From NCBI GenBank assembly GCA_029207755.1, contig JARCOQ010000012.1:1302001-1366000 (forward strand): 64,000 nt of DNA, read 5' to 3'. Source of the stretch: Chamaea fasciata (lineage: Eukaryota; Chordata; Aves; Passeriformes; Sylviidae). The notes under the pieces are model-generated. The model was not told the origin of the DNA and made no database searches. It saw only the letters and a program-made list of their open reading frames with translations. Shown here one piece after another: positions 13,904 through 25,928 of this stretch (position 1 is its first letter; each line of letters begins with the position of its first letter). The translations under genes and the position numbers were made by a program.

Positions 13904-15129
13904 GGTAAAAAAAGAAGTTGTGTGCTTGGTATGCATTGTTTTGCTTCTTTCATTAATTCTTGCTGGCATTGTGGATGCTCAGATGAACAATAGAGTAGCC
14001 TGTAAAGATCAATACCAGATTGCTGATAGTGCCTATCTATTCAGGGTAGATTATTTGATAAATGGTTTGGTCCATATGTTTTGACACTTGTTAGCCGTAT
14101 AGCCCAGACCAACTGTAGTTTCATTGTAAAAAGGAGGAGCAACAAATACAATATTTCCCTCTCAGTACAAAACTGCTATGCTGTAGTTTTAAAGCTGCAA
14201 ATAGAAGATTCCAAGAGAGAAAAAATAAAGCTCAAGCTGTTGAGAATTCACATGTATTTTTCTGAAGTTTTGTAGTTAAGGTCTATGAATACAGTATATA
14301 TAACTTTTACTTTATGGCTTTGGGGTTGACAGGATTCAGATCTCATAAAACTGTAGTCTAGCCATTTTATATCAGGGTCTCTGTAGAGTGAAACAAACAG
14401 GTTCCTAGGAGAGCAATCCCTTCTGTGTTCCCCCCAAACTTGTTCTTTAAAAGTCTGGGAAATTTAATGAAAGCAGACGTGAACATCAAGAGCAGGCTCA
14501 AAAGTCAATGAAGCTTCAGGCAAACATCTAGAACTTTGCAAGAGCTCAGATTTCAGTTCCTAGTATTTAGGTCAAAATTCTGTGTTAGTTTTTGCAAAAC
14601 CTTTTTTCTTTTCTCTCAAATTCCGTATAGCATTTGCTCACGTGCGAAGTTCTGCGCTTGGTATCTACTTAAACGAAGGACATTTTCCACTTAAATAGTT
14701 GTAGTCATCCAACTCTCCTCTTTTGTCCAGCCTCAGAGTAACAAACCAGTCTTTTTGCAAAAATCATACAGCGGTATGTTCTGTAGACTGAATTAAAAGA
14801 ATTTTTTATGGTTAGGGTCTTTATTTCAAGCTGTTTATGAGAGAAATTTATGAATCAATATTTGAGCGATGTAATAATTTAAAAACTAGGTAAAGTTTTA
14901 AGTAAAAAGTGGAGCCAAATTTAAGGGCTATAAAATGTTATTTTAGAAGTGATTTTTGGTCCTTGTACAGGTGAAAGGTAATACTGTAATAGATATGGCA
15001 GGAAAAATAGAGTAAAAATTATACTTGACATGCTTCGACTTTGGAAAATATTGTAGAACCTTTGATCAGGTAAAAGAAAATGTTTCTCTCCCCCTTTCCC
15101 CATTTTGTGACTCTGTTGACTTCCTGCCG

Positions 15130-15480
15130 TGAGGGAAAGGATGGTCTTGGCTAAAGTGCCCCTGGTCTCTAGAGGTTTTTTGGGGTGCAGTGCAGGCATT
15201 GCTTGCTGAGCTCGTGGTGAAGGGGATTTAAACCTTGGTCCTCTGCCCCTTGCCACGTGTGATAACTCCTCCTGTGGCAGGAACTCCTTTGGCTGTTGTG
15301 AGTGCTGCTGCCACTGTTGGGGTTAGGAAGATTCCCTGTGTCCATAACAGGATCAGGTTGGCCCCTATAGGAGAGAGAAGGGGAAATAACCCTGGGGTGA
15401 TTTAGCACCTTGTGGATACTCTGGAGTGGAGCCTGTCTGGATCTCTGGGACAGCAAAATGAGCTGGTTTTAGCTGAAATA
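15130..15480. other. GC-richer block of unknown origin
   Basis: This block is clearly richer in G and C than its flanks and open in several frames because stop codons are rare. Read on the minus strand it contains GGTTTAAATCC (15224-15234), close to the tRNA-type B box GGTTCGAATCC, but I cannot find a convincing A box or cloverleaf. It may be an old SINE-like or LTR-derived repeat, or simply a GC-rich unique patch. I cannot assign it. Confidence 0.3.
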
Positions 15481-15854
15481 GACTTCAAGGAAGAGAGGGT
15501 GTGGGATTAGAATTTCTGGAATACTAGCCTGAGAACGATAAAGGAAGAGTTAGGGGCTGGCAGTTTTCCTCCATAAAATGTAGAAGAACACAAAGGGAAA
15601 GACAGTCTTGGCTGGAAGAGGTATTTCTGGGCAGATCCAGGGGTGGATTTAGCATAGTTCAATACTATCCTGTGAATATTGCTCTCTTAATACTTGTTTT
15701 GAACAACCAGGGGTAACTTTCTATAGAATGGCGGAAAATGGGTGTCTCAGCAGGGACTGGATTGCTCACTAGAAGGTACACATGTATTATTTGCTTCTTC
15801 GAGAATGGTGACATGGTGTTTTGAAGTCTGCTATCAGACGATAGTATTAGTCCT

Positions 15855-15855
<1 letters not shown>

Positions 15856-15894
<39 letters not shown>
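15856..15894. repeat. Long poly-T run (39 T)
   Basis: The longest pure homopolymer in the window. A pure run of this length is either recent or an assembly-sensitive site. No retroposon body is recognisable to its left on the minus strand, so I list it only as a homopolymer. Confidence 0.95.
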
Positions 15895-15898
<4 letters not shown>

Positions 15899-16140
15899 AT
15901 TGCAGGAAGAAAATGTTAAATGTCACTTTCTCCTGTAAGTAATTGGCAGTAAGTAGATGCAAGATTCCTGAACCACTGCTCTCAGGATTATCTTAAAATA
16001 GCCACTTCCTTGTTTTCCTGGTATCTATATGAAACAGGTGTATTAACATATTAATGATCAGATGTTATATTTAGCTCTGCATTTTAAGAATCTTTAGCAA
16101 CGTGCAAAAGGATGATTTGACAGGTTTAATTCAACGCTGG

Positions 16141-16205
16141 GCAACAAATAAAGCTTATAATGAAATTAACATAAATCATTAGCATTAATCATTCAGCATT
16201 ATTGA
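16141..16205. promoter_or_regulatory. Homeodomain-motif-rich short tandem element
   Basis: Two near-identical units lie side by side: ATCATTAGCATTA (16175-16187) and ATCATTCAGCATTA (16188-16201). They are preceded by ATAATGAAATTAAC and followed by TTGATAG. TAAT/ATTA and TGAT-like cores are homeodomain and PBX/HOX-type motifs as a family rule; binding here is inferred only. Confidence 0.3.
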
Positions 16206-17949
16206 TAGCCATATAGAGAAATGTATCACAGCCCTGGAAGTAAAGAAGAGAAGAGCAATGTTTCTTGCCAGCTGTCCTGATGAGCTATGAGCCCATATGG
16301 TAGTGGTACTGGCTTTCCTTTCTAATTTTCCTCCTCTGCTTGAGCTGTCAGGAGCCCCTTTCTCCCCTTTTCTTTTTCCACAGACTGCAGAGATAGCTTC
16401 TATCTCATTTTTTTCAAAATGCCAGCTTTTTAGAACAGGTCAGACTCCATCAACATCTGACTGTCGCTGGCCATGTGACCAACATGAGCAAACTAGCTCA
16501 GTGACAATTAACATGCAGTCTACATTCATCGTTTTCAATTTGCTAACCTTCACTTCTGCTTATACTTTCATCAGCTCCAAGACCTAGTAAGAGTTTTCCT
16601 CGTTGGGAAACAAAATATTCTTAAAGCAGCATTTGGAAGTCCTTTACTGGGAAATGTGTGGACTTAAAATTTGATGTGGAAAAAATGAATTAATACCATT
16701 GTTCAGTCACTATTCTCTGGATTGCTTTTTTCCGCTTGTGTGCGCTATCCTCCCTCCACACCCTCCAGTTCCCTGTGTGTCCCCCTGCCCTTTTTCCTCC
16801 AAAAAAGGTGAGAGAATTGAGGTTAAAAATAAAATGCTACTACTGCTTATGTTTGAAGCATTTGAGAATCTGAAGTTGCTCAGTCTTCCTCATTTACCTG
16901 AAGCTCAGTGAGACATTGGGTAAACTTGCCTTCTGGGATTAAGGACAGGACAGACAGCGTATCCCTCGCTCTGTAATCTTACAGGCACTGCATACTTTCT
17001 TCATAGTTTTGGCATTTTTTCAAGTGTTAGACAAATCTTCATGATCAGCAGGGCTCAGGCTCAGTGCTGTGAGAACATGAGCAAAGTAGGTGCCCTGGGG
17101 AGGTATCACAGAGGTGGAATCTTTGCATGGCAGTGATGAAAATTGCCTCCTTTTCTAGTGTTTCATATCTTAACCTGGTCCCATTCATTTCTTTGTGTTG
17201 TTATGAGCAATTGAAATAATTCTGGCTCTCATGAGCATCTCCATTTTCCTACTTAGAAGGATGAATAAAATGGCTTCAAATTTAGAAAACCATGCATATG
17301 CTAACAATGCATACATTTCTCAGATTATTTTTTTTTGGTTGGTTCTTTCTATTTACATTTAAAATGTCCAAGAGCATGGATGATCAGCCTTATTTTTTGT
17401 TCTTAATTCAAGATCACAAAATATATAAGCGTGGTTAAGCACTGTCAGAGCATTGCAAGATAGTACAGTACTGTCAGCTCTCCTTAAAATGCCTTTCTTT
17501 TTAAGTGTCTTGGTAAAAGGATCTGGTGTACTTAAATGTGTACTAAATTTGAGTTACTGGACTTTCTGTTGAATAATTAAATATCATTTTTCAAAGGAGA
17601 AGTTTCTGCCTTCTCTTGCCATAAAATAGTTTTCATTTTCAACTTTGTTACCTGCAGAAGAGCATAAAGAAAACAGGTGTCGAAGAAAACAGGTATGGAC
17701 ACAGAGAAGAGCCCCATACTTGGTCACTCTTGGGCAACCATGTGTTCACCTCTTAAATTTGCATGGGGCCTTAATCTCCAATATAGAAATACATGCCATT
17801 CCCTTATGCTCAAAGTCAGTGTTGCAAGGGAGCATAACAGCCAGGACTGGTATCCTATAGCACAGTGAATAGATCCTTTAATTTCATGGTTTAAAAAATA
17901 CTTGAGTTGACCTCAGTATAATTCCTATATTTTAGTCATTTAGGTGTCA

Positions 17950-18240
17950 TGGCTCAGTAATCATTCATTAACTATAGTGCTTTTCAAATGAAGAACTGAG
18001 ATGAAAATTTTTCTTAATGATGACAAGTGATGTAATTTAGTTTTATTCTTATATTATAGTGGTGCCCGCTAGCGCCGCTGTAGTTAAGGGTCTGTCAGTG
18101 GTTCTATTATAAACCCCTATTTTCAGAGGGTTTATAATTCAAAAATTGATTTTAGACTTAAAACTGCCACCCAAGGTCTAAGTCCTGGAGCTTGTTTTTA
18201 TATACAAATTGGCATTTTGGGGAGAAGAGGAGGAAAGGTT
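17950..18240. other. Candidate conserved element or ancient exapted repeat with hairpin
   Basis: In AT-rich surroundings, 18061-18080 carries an unexpectedly CpG-bearing stretch (CCCGCTAGCGCCGC). It is followed by a perfect inverted repeat, ATTATAAACCC (18106-18116) and GGGTTTATAAT (18128-18138), with an 11-nt loop, and then by a well-ordered block ending in CCACCCAAGGTCTAAGTCC. The overall pattern reminds me of anciently exapted vertebrate SINE families (LF-SINE or AmnSINE type), but this is an impression from memory, not an alignment. It may equally be a unique conserved enhancer. Confidence 0.35.
18106..18138. repeat. Perfect 11-bp hairpin
   Basis: Arms ATTATAAACCC and GGGTTTATAAT are exact reverse complements with an 11-base loop. 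It could fold in RNA or DNA. It is much shorter than a microRNA precursor. Confidence 0.8.
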
Positions 18241-18647
18241 AATGGTTACTCAACTATAAGAATAAGATTGAGGGTTTTCTCTTTCGGATTTGTATTTGTG
18301 CTTCTATCATACTGAAAAACGCTTCACCCATCTCAAGGCCAAGAAAAAAGGCCACTATCAAGTACTTTATGACCAGAGAAGGGCTGCAGATCTTATTAAG
18401 CACAGTGTAAGAACTGAATTGGGCTGAGGCTTGTAAAAGCAGGTCCATGGCTTTGAAAATCCCACGGCATTTGATCAGAGGTCGAAATCTCTTTGAGAGT
18501 AGTCATTTAGGAGATTGGGGTAGCTGTGAATCAAGGCCTCCCCCTTCTCCACAGATGTGCTGTTTTGCCTTGTTGCCATCAAGAAGCTGCAACAAAACTG
18601 ATGCTAATATTATAAAGGCAAATTTCAAAGGAGAATAAGGTACTTAC

Positions 18648-18966
18648 CTGGCCCTAAATAGCTTCTCTAGTGGAATTGAGAAGAGAAAAGTAAACAGAGC
18701 AGTGGCTTGCTAAAAGCTCACGGGAGGGAAGGGGAATGAGTTGGTTCCTAGCTGGAGTAAAATGAGGGCTGTCCTGGTGGGAATGGGAGCTCCAGGAAGG
18801 AAACCTCTGTGACTTGGCACACCGGGGGTTGGCTGATAAGAGGAGGGAAGGACAGGTCAGGAATTGCTCAGGACTCCTTGGAAAAGGGGGATCTACACTC
18901 TGGGACAATACCAGGCCAAGTGCCACTCAGCTCCTTCTGATTTGTCTCTAGAAGCACACTTCTGAG
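18648..18966 (-). other. Candidate minus-strand exon (non-coding)
   Basis: Read on the minus strand, a pyrimidine-rich acceptor (CCCTGCTTCTTCTCAG, ending at 18967) precedes a 319-nt interval that ends at 18648 with the ideal donor CAG|GTAAGTA. The interval is richer in G and C than its flanks. No frame stays open throughout: frame 0 stops after about 32 codons, and another frame stops just before the donor. If it is real, it is therefore more likely a non-coding-RNA exon than coding. Sites this good still arise by chance in 64 kb, so transcript evidence is needed. Confidence 0.25.
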
Positions 18967-20836
18967 CTGAGAAGAAGCAGGGATGATCAGCTTTAAAGGT
19001 GCGCACTGGAAATGGCAGTGATGCCTCACTGGAGTTACACTATTAAAATTAATAATAAATTCAAAATAATGCCAAAGAAATGGTGGAGTTATCATGTGTT
19101 TACTTTGGCTTACCTGATGGTCAAATAGCCTTCTGTGAGTCTTTAAATATTACCTCATAAGCATGAGAATTTTACAGGCGGAAGCAGAACTTAGAAATAT
19201 GAAACTCTAGTATTTTCATGCAAGATTTACACTGGATTCTGGAGTAGAGTGCAATTTATGGTGTAGGCTCACTACAGATGCATGTGGGTTTTTTTCGTAC
19301 CATGTAAGAAACAAAAGAACTAAATTAAAAAAATCAAATAGTTGATTTCAGTTATTCTCCAACAGAATTACTTATCCTGTATCTATTTGAATAATTTATG
19401 ATCAATGGTCCTGATTTTTGTTTCCGGTCCAGGTTAGCTGTCAGAGATGTTGCTCTCAATTACAGATGGAGATATGAAAATTGGCAGCTGTTAGATATGC
19501 ATCTCTCTCCAAAGAGAAAGAGAAGCATGATAGGTTTTGAGAATGTAAAATTTCAGACCAGTTTTGGATTTCAGAGAGACAAGGTAGTGGGTTGTCTAAA
19601 ACAATGCCCTTCAAGCAGACCTGTCTATTTAAATACGCACAATTATCCTGTGGAGACAGTTGATCCTTCTGATCTTTAGTAGCAATAATTTTTACTCTTT
19701 TCTCACAATCACAAAATGAAAAATCTTCAAGGTAGTCACATAAATCTTAAAAATAGTTTTCTCTGTAGTCAATAATAAAAAACCCTCCCACTAGATCCAA
19801 AGGTATCAATGCACAAGAAAAAAACCTGTTTAATCTCATTCTCACCTCTGACTTTAGAGAATTCCTTTGTTTCTCCTGGCAGCTTCTGGCACCTCATCAC
19901 CCATTTCAATGTCCTGTGCTGCAGAGAGGATACATTTCTGTGCGGAGAGTGGATATTTCAGGAGATCTGTTTGGTGCTATGTCATGTATAAATGCAGACC
20001 TGAGTAGGAGCCTTAGTTAGGGAAACTCTGCCTCCTTGGCTACTCGTGCTGGGCTGTCTGCAGACTTGAGGGGTGGTTGGACTGGAGAAGAGGGGGTGAT
20101 AGGTGAGAGAGAGCAGTTCAGGACTTGGTGGTTAAAAGCAGCTGTAGTTGTGTAATGATAGATGCTAATTAAATTTAGGTTTACCTTTATTTTCTTTAAA
20201 TTCCTGCCATTTACAAACCATGAAATTTAATGGAACACTTTCTGCTGGTTTTGGTTATGGCTTTGTGAGCAGGTGTGTGCTGAAGCAGTGTGTTATGCAT
20301 TTACATTGAGTTTTACCGTGCATTTAAAAAAAATTAAAATGACTATATTTCTTGCACTGAAAAATTCCGTTGGAAGTGTTTTGTGTTTCTCAGAATTAAC
20401 ACTCCAAGGAAGGTAAGCTCATGTTGTACCTACCAGAACTAAATGTAAGCTGAAGAATGGCATCTCCTCTCAGATGGAATTATGAAGGTTGAAATGGAAC
20501 ACAGCCCTCAATTCACCATTGAGTGGCAACTTACAATACTGGCATGGAATTTTGATGGAGAATAAAATAATAAATTTCCAATTATTATTTTGTTGTTGAC
20601 AAGAAAATGTTTTATCATATAAAGCTGTTTCATAATGAAGAATATTTTATTTTTTGTTATCTGTTGCCATGTTTTCAACTAGCCCCATTATTTTAGAAAA
20701 ATATATTTAGTGACACATCCATTCCAAAGTCTGAAATCCTTTTAGCTTACCTTTCTCTTAGGATAGTTGTGGTAATGTCTGAGAAAATTGCAATGTTATG
20801 GAAGTAGAACAACAAAAATAATTTTTGGATAAGTTC

Positions 20837-20890
20837 TGGAATAAAATAATTATTATGCAATAAAATAGTTATAATAATTATGGAATAAAA
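20837..20890. repeat. AT-rich inverted repeat flanked by 10-bp direct repeats
   Basis: TGGAATAAAA occurs at 20837-20846 and again at 20881-20890. Between them ATAATTATTAT (20846-20856) and ATAATAATTAT (20871-20881) are perfect inverted arms. It resembles a tiny hairpin element with target duplications, but in sequence this AT-rich slippage or chance is the simpler explanation. Confidence 0.6.
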
Positions 20891-22173
20891 CTGATTTTAC
20901 CAAAGAGTTTAGCATTATTTTGTAACTAATCAGCCACCTAAAGGTGCTGCCTGATGATTGGTTTTATCACAAGCGTAATAATGTCTTTCTTTTCTGGGAA
21001 AAGAGAAATTTATTTTTTAAAATTATTTTTAAACCAGCCCTAGTACGCAGACGTTACAAGTGACTACTATATGGATGTATGTAGGTATTTGTCACCTGGG
21101 GTCTTCTGTAAGTGCCCACTGATATCTTTAGCACATGTGTAAGCAGATATTTGCTGCTTTGGACGCGTGTGTGGGATCTTACTGCTGGGTACGAAGGGGT
21201 TCAGTGCTGGCGGCAGCAAAGCTTCTGACTGCTGCACACTGAGCTCTCCCTTCACTGTTACGTTGAGGGATTTCACAAACACTCAATTTGTTGATGAAAC
21301 ACCGGGTAGGTTGCGGAAATACCTCCCCAAACAGGGATAGTACCGTGACACTGAGGCACATTGTGGTTTGTGAGAGTGATGCATTTAAATATTCGGCATG
21401 TTTGGATGCACCTTTGTCACTGGTTCATGTCTTTCCATCTGCTTAAAACCAGAGTGGAAGATCACGACAGGGTGATACCATAGAGGCTGAACACGTTTTG
21501 GTGTTTTGGCTTCCTTTGAGGACGTGTATTTCCCTAAGGACCTGTTTTTTTGTTGTAGGCAACGTAATTAATTATATCACATAGTCAGATACATTTTCCC
21601 TTTAGAGACTGTGGCGAAGGCTGCATTGAGGAGAACAAGGTGTATTAATTTGTCTGCTCTTATTTCCAGCCATTTGCATGTGTGCAAGCAGCAGGGATTG
21701 TGCTGGCTGGGCAGGTGACCTGCCCTACTGGTGGTGATTATAGATGATGCTTCCTTCTCTTCTTGCATATTTAGGTTTGATCAAAAAGGGCATTGACTTC
21801 ATCATGATCTGCCGAGGATGGGCACCTGCCAAGGAGCAAGTTTCACTGGTTTTTTGCAAGCAGCATTGGTGGCTTCCCAGTCCCGCATTCACTTTTCATT
21901 CACAGCGCTGCTCCTGGGTGGTGTTGGTGTGATTTGAGAGCAGTCCATCTGAGAAAGCATCACTGCTTTGGAGTTGGCAAAAAACACTGTTTAAAAATGC
22001 TGCTATCCACTTTGTTTGATTTAGTGAGGCATTGGCATGATAGTTTCCATACTGAGGTCTTAATTCGGTTCTTCCCAGAACTAAAAAAAAAGCATGGTTG
22101 ACAAAATAAAAGCATTTTAGGGCATAGCATGAAGTCACTGTTTTCCTTGAGCATTTAGGAAGTTTAGAGAGTC

Positions 22174-22191
22174 ATCACTAGCACTAGTGAT
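22174..22191. repeat. Near-perfect 18-bp palindrome
   Basis: Arms ATCACTAG and CTAGTGAT are separated by CA. Seen directly; the symmetry suggests a possible dimeric binding site. Confidence 0.6.
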
Positions 22192-22809
22192 TGGAGGAAG
22201 GTGGTATCCTCAGTTAGTTGGTTTTTGAGTTTGGAATGCATGAAATTGTTGCTGAGAAAACACACTTTGAAAAACTTCTTAAGGTGCTTTGGGTTGCAGG
22301 CCAATTCTGCTTTTGTCTTGCTAGTCTAAAAGCAGCATAAAGGATAGGAAAGGCTTAACGCCCCACAACAGCTGGGAGAGGCGTCTTTAGGCAGACCCAA
22401 AATGTGTCATTAAAGGAGGATGTGTATCCATTAAAGGTTCTGGGAATGAATCATGGAGTTGTGAGCCATGGAAATTTAGTGCTTAGACTTACCTTAAATG
22501 CAAAAGTTTTATCACTGCATGTGTAGTCTGGTGGGAATAAACAACAGTAGCTACTCAGTGCTACATTTGTGCCCTGGACCTTTCCTAATTATCAAATTGA
22601 ATCGGCAATTTAAGATTCAACGATAAAGATGTCCAAATATTCAGGTATCTGCTACCTGCCTCTACACATGGCTAACACCAAAAACCATGTGCTTTTCACT
22701 GGCAAAATCACTGGAGAAGAAAAGCCTTTTTTTATTTTTCTTAAGGTTTAAAACCTCCAGGGCAGTTAGAAAACCATGTTTTTCATTGAACTGTGTCTCC
22801 TTGAAATTC

Positions 22810-22920
22810 ACAAGCCTGACATGTCATTGGCATGACGTGTCTCAGTCCGTTACACAGAAGTGCCACATTACACTGTGTGACGTGACAGGCTGACAAAAAG
22901 GGACACGACGCAGCAGCCCA
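22810..22920. promoter_or_regulatory. TGAC-rich cluster (CRE-like and MEIS-like motifs)
   Basis: The patch holds TGACATGTCA (22817-22826, perfect palindrome), ATGACGTGTC just after it, GTGACGTGACAGGCTGAC (from about 22877), CGACG and CCAAT near 22919. TGACG is the core of CRE/ATF sites and TGACAG is a TALE/MEIS core; these are family rules. CpG in TGACGT contexts is rare in the rest of the window. Regulatory use is inferred. Confidence 0.3.
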
Positions 22921-24428
22921 ATGGGATGTCAAGCCTGAGAAATTTAAGCCATGCTATTGCTTAAAAAAAAAACCAACACAGAGCAGCAAGGGGGGCACAC
23001 TCCATGCCGATATCCAGTGCTGTTGGATTTTACACTCTCTAAAAGATTTTCTTGGTTCATTCAGGCTTCCCTCGTGTTTGGTAATAAGCCATGCAAATCT
23101 AAGTTTCTGCTTTTGCAGTTTTATCCTGTGGCACCACACAGTCTTGAGTTCCTCCAGAATCCCTGGCAATCCTTTGCAGAAGTTCTGCAGGCTTGGAGTG
23201 CTTGTGACACGGGGGTCTGAGTTCGAGAAGTGCTTTGCTCTGCAGTTGGGATTGCTGCACGCATAAACAAGGATTGTTCAAAGATCACAGTGATAACATG
23301 ACATGCTGTAAGTCACAGTTCAACATCTGTGAAGGGCTTTAAAATTTTTTTTAGTTATGTTAGGCTTCAGAAAAAAGTCTAGTTAGAAGAAAGTCTGTCC
23401 AGAGTGGGGAAAATGGAAGGGTGGGAGAGCTTAAATGGATCAAAAGGTCATTAATAGACAAGGTTTTTTTCCTGGAAAATGCTTTCCCTTGATACTTGTT
23501 TTCTTTAAGCAGCAGCAAAAGTATATCAACAATCTCTGAAGAGTTTAGGAACAATATAATTAATTACTATGAGTGATTTCAGAGCTAATTAATGTGATAA
23601 ATCTCTATAGTGAAATATTCTTAGCTACTGATCAACGTGAAATAGATTGAAGTCAGTGCAGATGTATCTTCCAGTTCATTTACATTTGGTGTGGAGTGGT
23701 GAAAATGAGCATTCAGGCATATGTACATGTCTTAGTTTAGAATTTGAATATTTGGGGTTGCATCATGTGTACGCGATTTTAATGCAGTCATTTATGTGCA
23801 GGCTTTGGCATGGATTATTTTAATAGGTTGTAATAATGGGGTGACTTCAAATAGAAAAATTAAATTTGGTATTCTTAAAAACCTGGCATGATTGTTCATC
23901 TATTAAAAGTAATAATTCACTTATGGACAAAGAGTGCAAGAAATAAATTGCTGCATACGTTTTTGTTAGTTTCTTTGCATTTTACGCATTGTAAAAATTT
24001 TATATGGAGATAAACTAGGATTTAATTTGTTTCTTCTCAGTTTCTAAATATATGGAATGAACTTTAGCTGATCTATGCTCTTGTAGTCAAAGTACTCTTT
24101 CGTAATGTTAGTGGGATGTGACCTTAAATGTGGGTGCTTCTGTAATTCCTGGTGGTAAACAATATCCTCTCATCAATATGCTTGAAACTGATGAAAGCAG
24201 TTGGTCTGTAAGTGAAAGTTCTGCTTTGCAGAAGTATTTTCCATATTTTTGCAAATAGTGCTAGGTTTCTGTTTATGTACACTCCTTCCATTGACTTAGG
24301 TGTGCTTTGGATTGTGTCCAAGAATATAGTCTTTTTTCAAAGAGAAATCTGGTTCTAGTTTAAGCCAGCAGTGCTGTGGAGAATCTTTTTTCCCTCTTAA
24401 AATGTTCATACCCAGCCCTTAAGAGTGG

Positions 24429-24453
24429 GTGGATAATTGTGTGTGGATAATTG
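24429..24453. repeat. Short direct repeat
   Basis: GTGGATAATTG is present at 24429-24439 and again at 24443-24453, separated by 3 bases. Both copies are exact. GGATAAT resembles a bicoid-class homeodomain core. Confidence 0.6.
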
Positions 24454-25928
24454 CCTATGGCAGGTCCCTCTGACTTTCCACACCTTTATTTCCCCTGTGT
24501 GAGAGCAGACAAAAGCACCTGAGGTTGTCCTGTGCGTGTCTGACTGGGTCTGGTACTGAGGTCCCAAATTCCCCCTAATGGCCACAGTGAGAATAATGGA
24601 GTACAAGACCAAGGAAAGGGGCTTGAGCACCAAACACTTCCCCTTTTCCCCCAGGGAATGGGGGAGAAACTTGAGGAGGAACGTAGAGGCTGGGAGTGGG
24701 TACCTAGAGATTGCCACGCAGAGAAATGGATGTTTGGTACCTGCATGGCCTCTCTGCCACTGCATTAAAAATTACGGGCTGCAGACTGCAATTACCTGTT
24801 TTGTGAAGCTGAGGGGCCAGCATTTTGATGAGGGGAGTAATCTTTGCCCAAATGCAGGTGTGCATACATTTTGACATGTGGAACTGCAATATGGAAACCG
24901 GTGTGCAATTTCTGCACAGAGAGGCGTAGAAAGGTGGGTGTAGAATTGTGGGGTCCGGCCAACCAGCACTACCTAAATTGTTTATCTCTGCTGCAAAGCT
25001 ATCTGGGTTCTGTGACTGAACCTGATACCACCAAGCTAAGGTCAGCAGCTCAGACTTCTTGCAATTACTTCTGCTTAATGTGGCTACGAAGACTTCCTGC
25101 TACTGTGGAACCTCTGGGCAGAAGGCTTCAAAACCAAGTTCAAAGATATAAAAATTATTTTTTTAAGATTTGTGCATGCAGGCTCACATGGTAGTACATC
25201 TATGTTACACATTCATTGAGAAATGAGAGAACTGTACAGGTATCTATGTTTTTCAAATGGAAGTAACGACACTGCTGTCACAGTATTTCTGAAGCTGGAC
25301 TTTCAAACGTGAGCATTTTTAGCCAGATCCTGTTCTGCAATCCTCAACTCCTCAGTGTAGCTCAGCCTCTGAGCATAATGAACCTATTAGTATTTTATGA
25401 ATTGAACTCTTTTGCTCCTGGGGGAGGGAGGGCCTCCTGAGTACGTTAAGGAAAGCAGAATTCATATGAATCATATGGCTGAATTACAGTACATCTACTT
25501 ATGCCCTTGAACTTTATGATCTGCTGCAAAAGGCACTAACATTTTCAAGGTATGGAGAAGGCAGGATTTGGGACCAGCACTCAATATGTCAAACGGTAAT
25601 TAGGGCTGAAGAAATGCAAGTCTGTTGTGGAAACAAAGGGAAACACAGAATAAAGTTTGCAGGAACCCAAGTCCCTGAGATAATCAGGAATCCTGCTTTG
25701 AGAATCTTATAATCACCTTCCAAAACACATTGGCTGAAAGTTCTCTGGTGTTTTTTCTTTATTTTGAATTCGATCTGTTTGGAAAATCTAGACTTCATTT
25801 ACCTTTAAATTTCATACATATTCCTAAAGCACAAGAAGGTTTTGAACCTATGAAGCCTAATGTTACTGCTTTGGTTTTTAAGTTTTAGTGAATAGGACTT
25901 CTTTCATGGCTGAAGATATAGCTTGATA

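Larger units (their letters stand above)
7301..15129. other. Non-coding stretch, no gene seen
   Basis: AT-rich sequence with simple repeats only: TA-rich tract 9440-9484, T runs at 10063-10078 and 10338-10351, (TG)6 at 12131-12142 and a 16-A run at 13888-13903. Open frames are under 100 codons and show no domain. A 36-nt interval 13380-13415 has an AG before it and a GTAAAT after it but is not convincing as an exon. Confidence 0.7.
15481..17949. other. Non-coding stretch, no gene seen
   Basis: AT-rich sequence holding a 39-T run (15856-15894) and a TAAT/ATTA-rich tandem motif (16141-16205). The 96-codon frame at 16297-16587 has no recognisable domain. Confidence 0.65.
18967..25928. other. 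Non-coding stretch, no gene seen
   Basis: Mostly AT-rich. It contains an AT inverted repeat (20846-20881), a perfect palindromic pair (22174-22191), a TGAC-rich patch (22810-22920) and a near-tandem 11-mer (24429-24453). The 119-codon minus-strand frame at 24406-24765 and the overlapping plus frame have no recognisable domain and reflect a locally GC-rich patch. Confidence 0.65.
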
